Positions 6,516-6,681 of a DNA stretch of 6,681 nt are shown here, in pieces. Positions within the stretch are counted from its first letter, which is position 1; the number at the start of each line of letters is the position of its first letter. Position numbers and translations under genes: made by a program. The notes beneath the pieces are model-generated. The model saw only the letters and a program-made list of their open reading frames with translations, ran no database searches and was not told the origin of the DNA. This DNA comes from an uncultured Candidatus Saccharibacteria bacterium (lineage in GTDB: Bacteria; Patescibacteriota; Saccharimonadia; Saccharimonadales; Saccharimonadaceae). The DNA lies in contig CALHZJ010000051.1 in the NCBI GenBank assembly GCA_938041005.1, positions 1 to 6,681 on the forward strand, in the 5' to 3' direction.

Positions 6516-6681
6516 ATGAAAATCATCACCCTTCTCATCCCTGTCTACAATGAAGAATCCGTTTTACCGCAATTATTTAAGCGCTTGGACGAGTTTACAA
6601 AAAACACACCCAATTATCAATTCGAATTTCTCTTCATAAACGACGGCAGCACCGATAAATCCTTTTCAATCATAGCCGAGC
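6516..6681 (+). CDS. Family 2 glycosyltransferase, DPM1/GtrB-like, N-terminal fragment (cut by window end)
   Basis: Fifty-five codons are visible, open to the right edge. They carry the family 2 start Ile-Pro-Val-Tyr-Asn-Glu-Glu (8-14) and the nucleotide-binding Ile-Asn-Asp-Gly-Ser-Thr-Asp-Lys-Ser (41-49). This combination is typical of the dolichol-phosphate-mannose-synthase-like branch (GtrB, ArnC), whose members transfer a sugar to undecaprenyl phosphate and often end in membrane helices; that part is outside the window. The 12-bp gap after the preceding stop suggests one transcript with the upstream glycosyltransferase. No ribosome binding site is seen before this ATG; a reading that starts elsewhere is unlikely because the family motif begins at residue 8. 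Confidence 0.85.
   Translation, partial: MKIITLLIPVYNEESVLPQLFKRLDEFTKNTPNYQFEFLFINDGSTDKSFSIIAE

Overview
This A+T-rich window holds a surface-polysaccharide locus. It has one secreted-looking protein gene on the left, a leftward three-gene ABC-2 glycan-export cassette in the middle, and rightward glycosyltransferase genes on the right. The repeat-bearing left protein has a cysteine-rich N-terminal half ending in a conserved Tyr-Gly-Asn-Arg-Asn-Phe / Asp-Trp-Phe-Gly stretch. From memory this resembles large extracellular proteins of Candidatus Saccharibacteria (TM7, Patescibacteria) and some Actinobacteria. With the low GC and compact spacing, that makes a saccharibacterial or related host-attached bacterium my best guess (moderate confidence). 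The usual stops TAA and TAG end the complete genes, and no in-frame TGA needs reassigning.

Layout. 1-1566 (+): C-terminal part of an exported protein, cut by the left edge, with a lysozyme-like helical domain and five repeats of about 56 residues. 1567-1660: convergent intergenic gap holding a long inverted repeat that reads as a bidirectional terminator. 5451 down to 1661 (-): a tight operon of ABC-2 permease (Wzm/TagG type), ATPase with a Wzt-type C-terminal domain, and a tandem two-domain family 2 glycosyltransferase. Gaps are 5 and 6 bp, and ribosome binding sites sit inside the ends of the preceding genes. 5452-5489: a 38-bp divergent intergenic region that seems to hold two overlapping promoters. 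5490-6503 (+): a rhamnosyltransferase-like family 2 glycosyltransferase. 6516 to the right edge (+): the first 55 codons of another family 2 glycosyltransferase, of the dolichol-phosphate-mannose-synthase/GtrB kind.

How it fits together (inference): the glycosyltransferases build a lipid-linked polysaccharide on the cytoplasmic face. The permease/ATPase pair exports it, with the ATPase C-terminal domain likely reading the glycan. The exported repeat protein is a separate surface or wall-acting product that only shares the terminator. Nothing here is a clear mobile element, CRISPR array, tRNA or rRNA.
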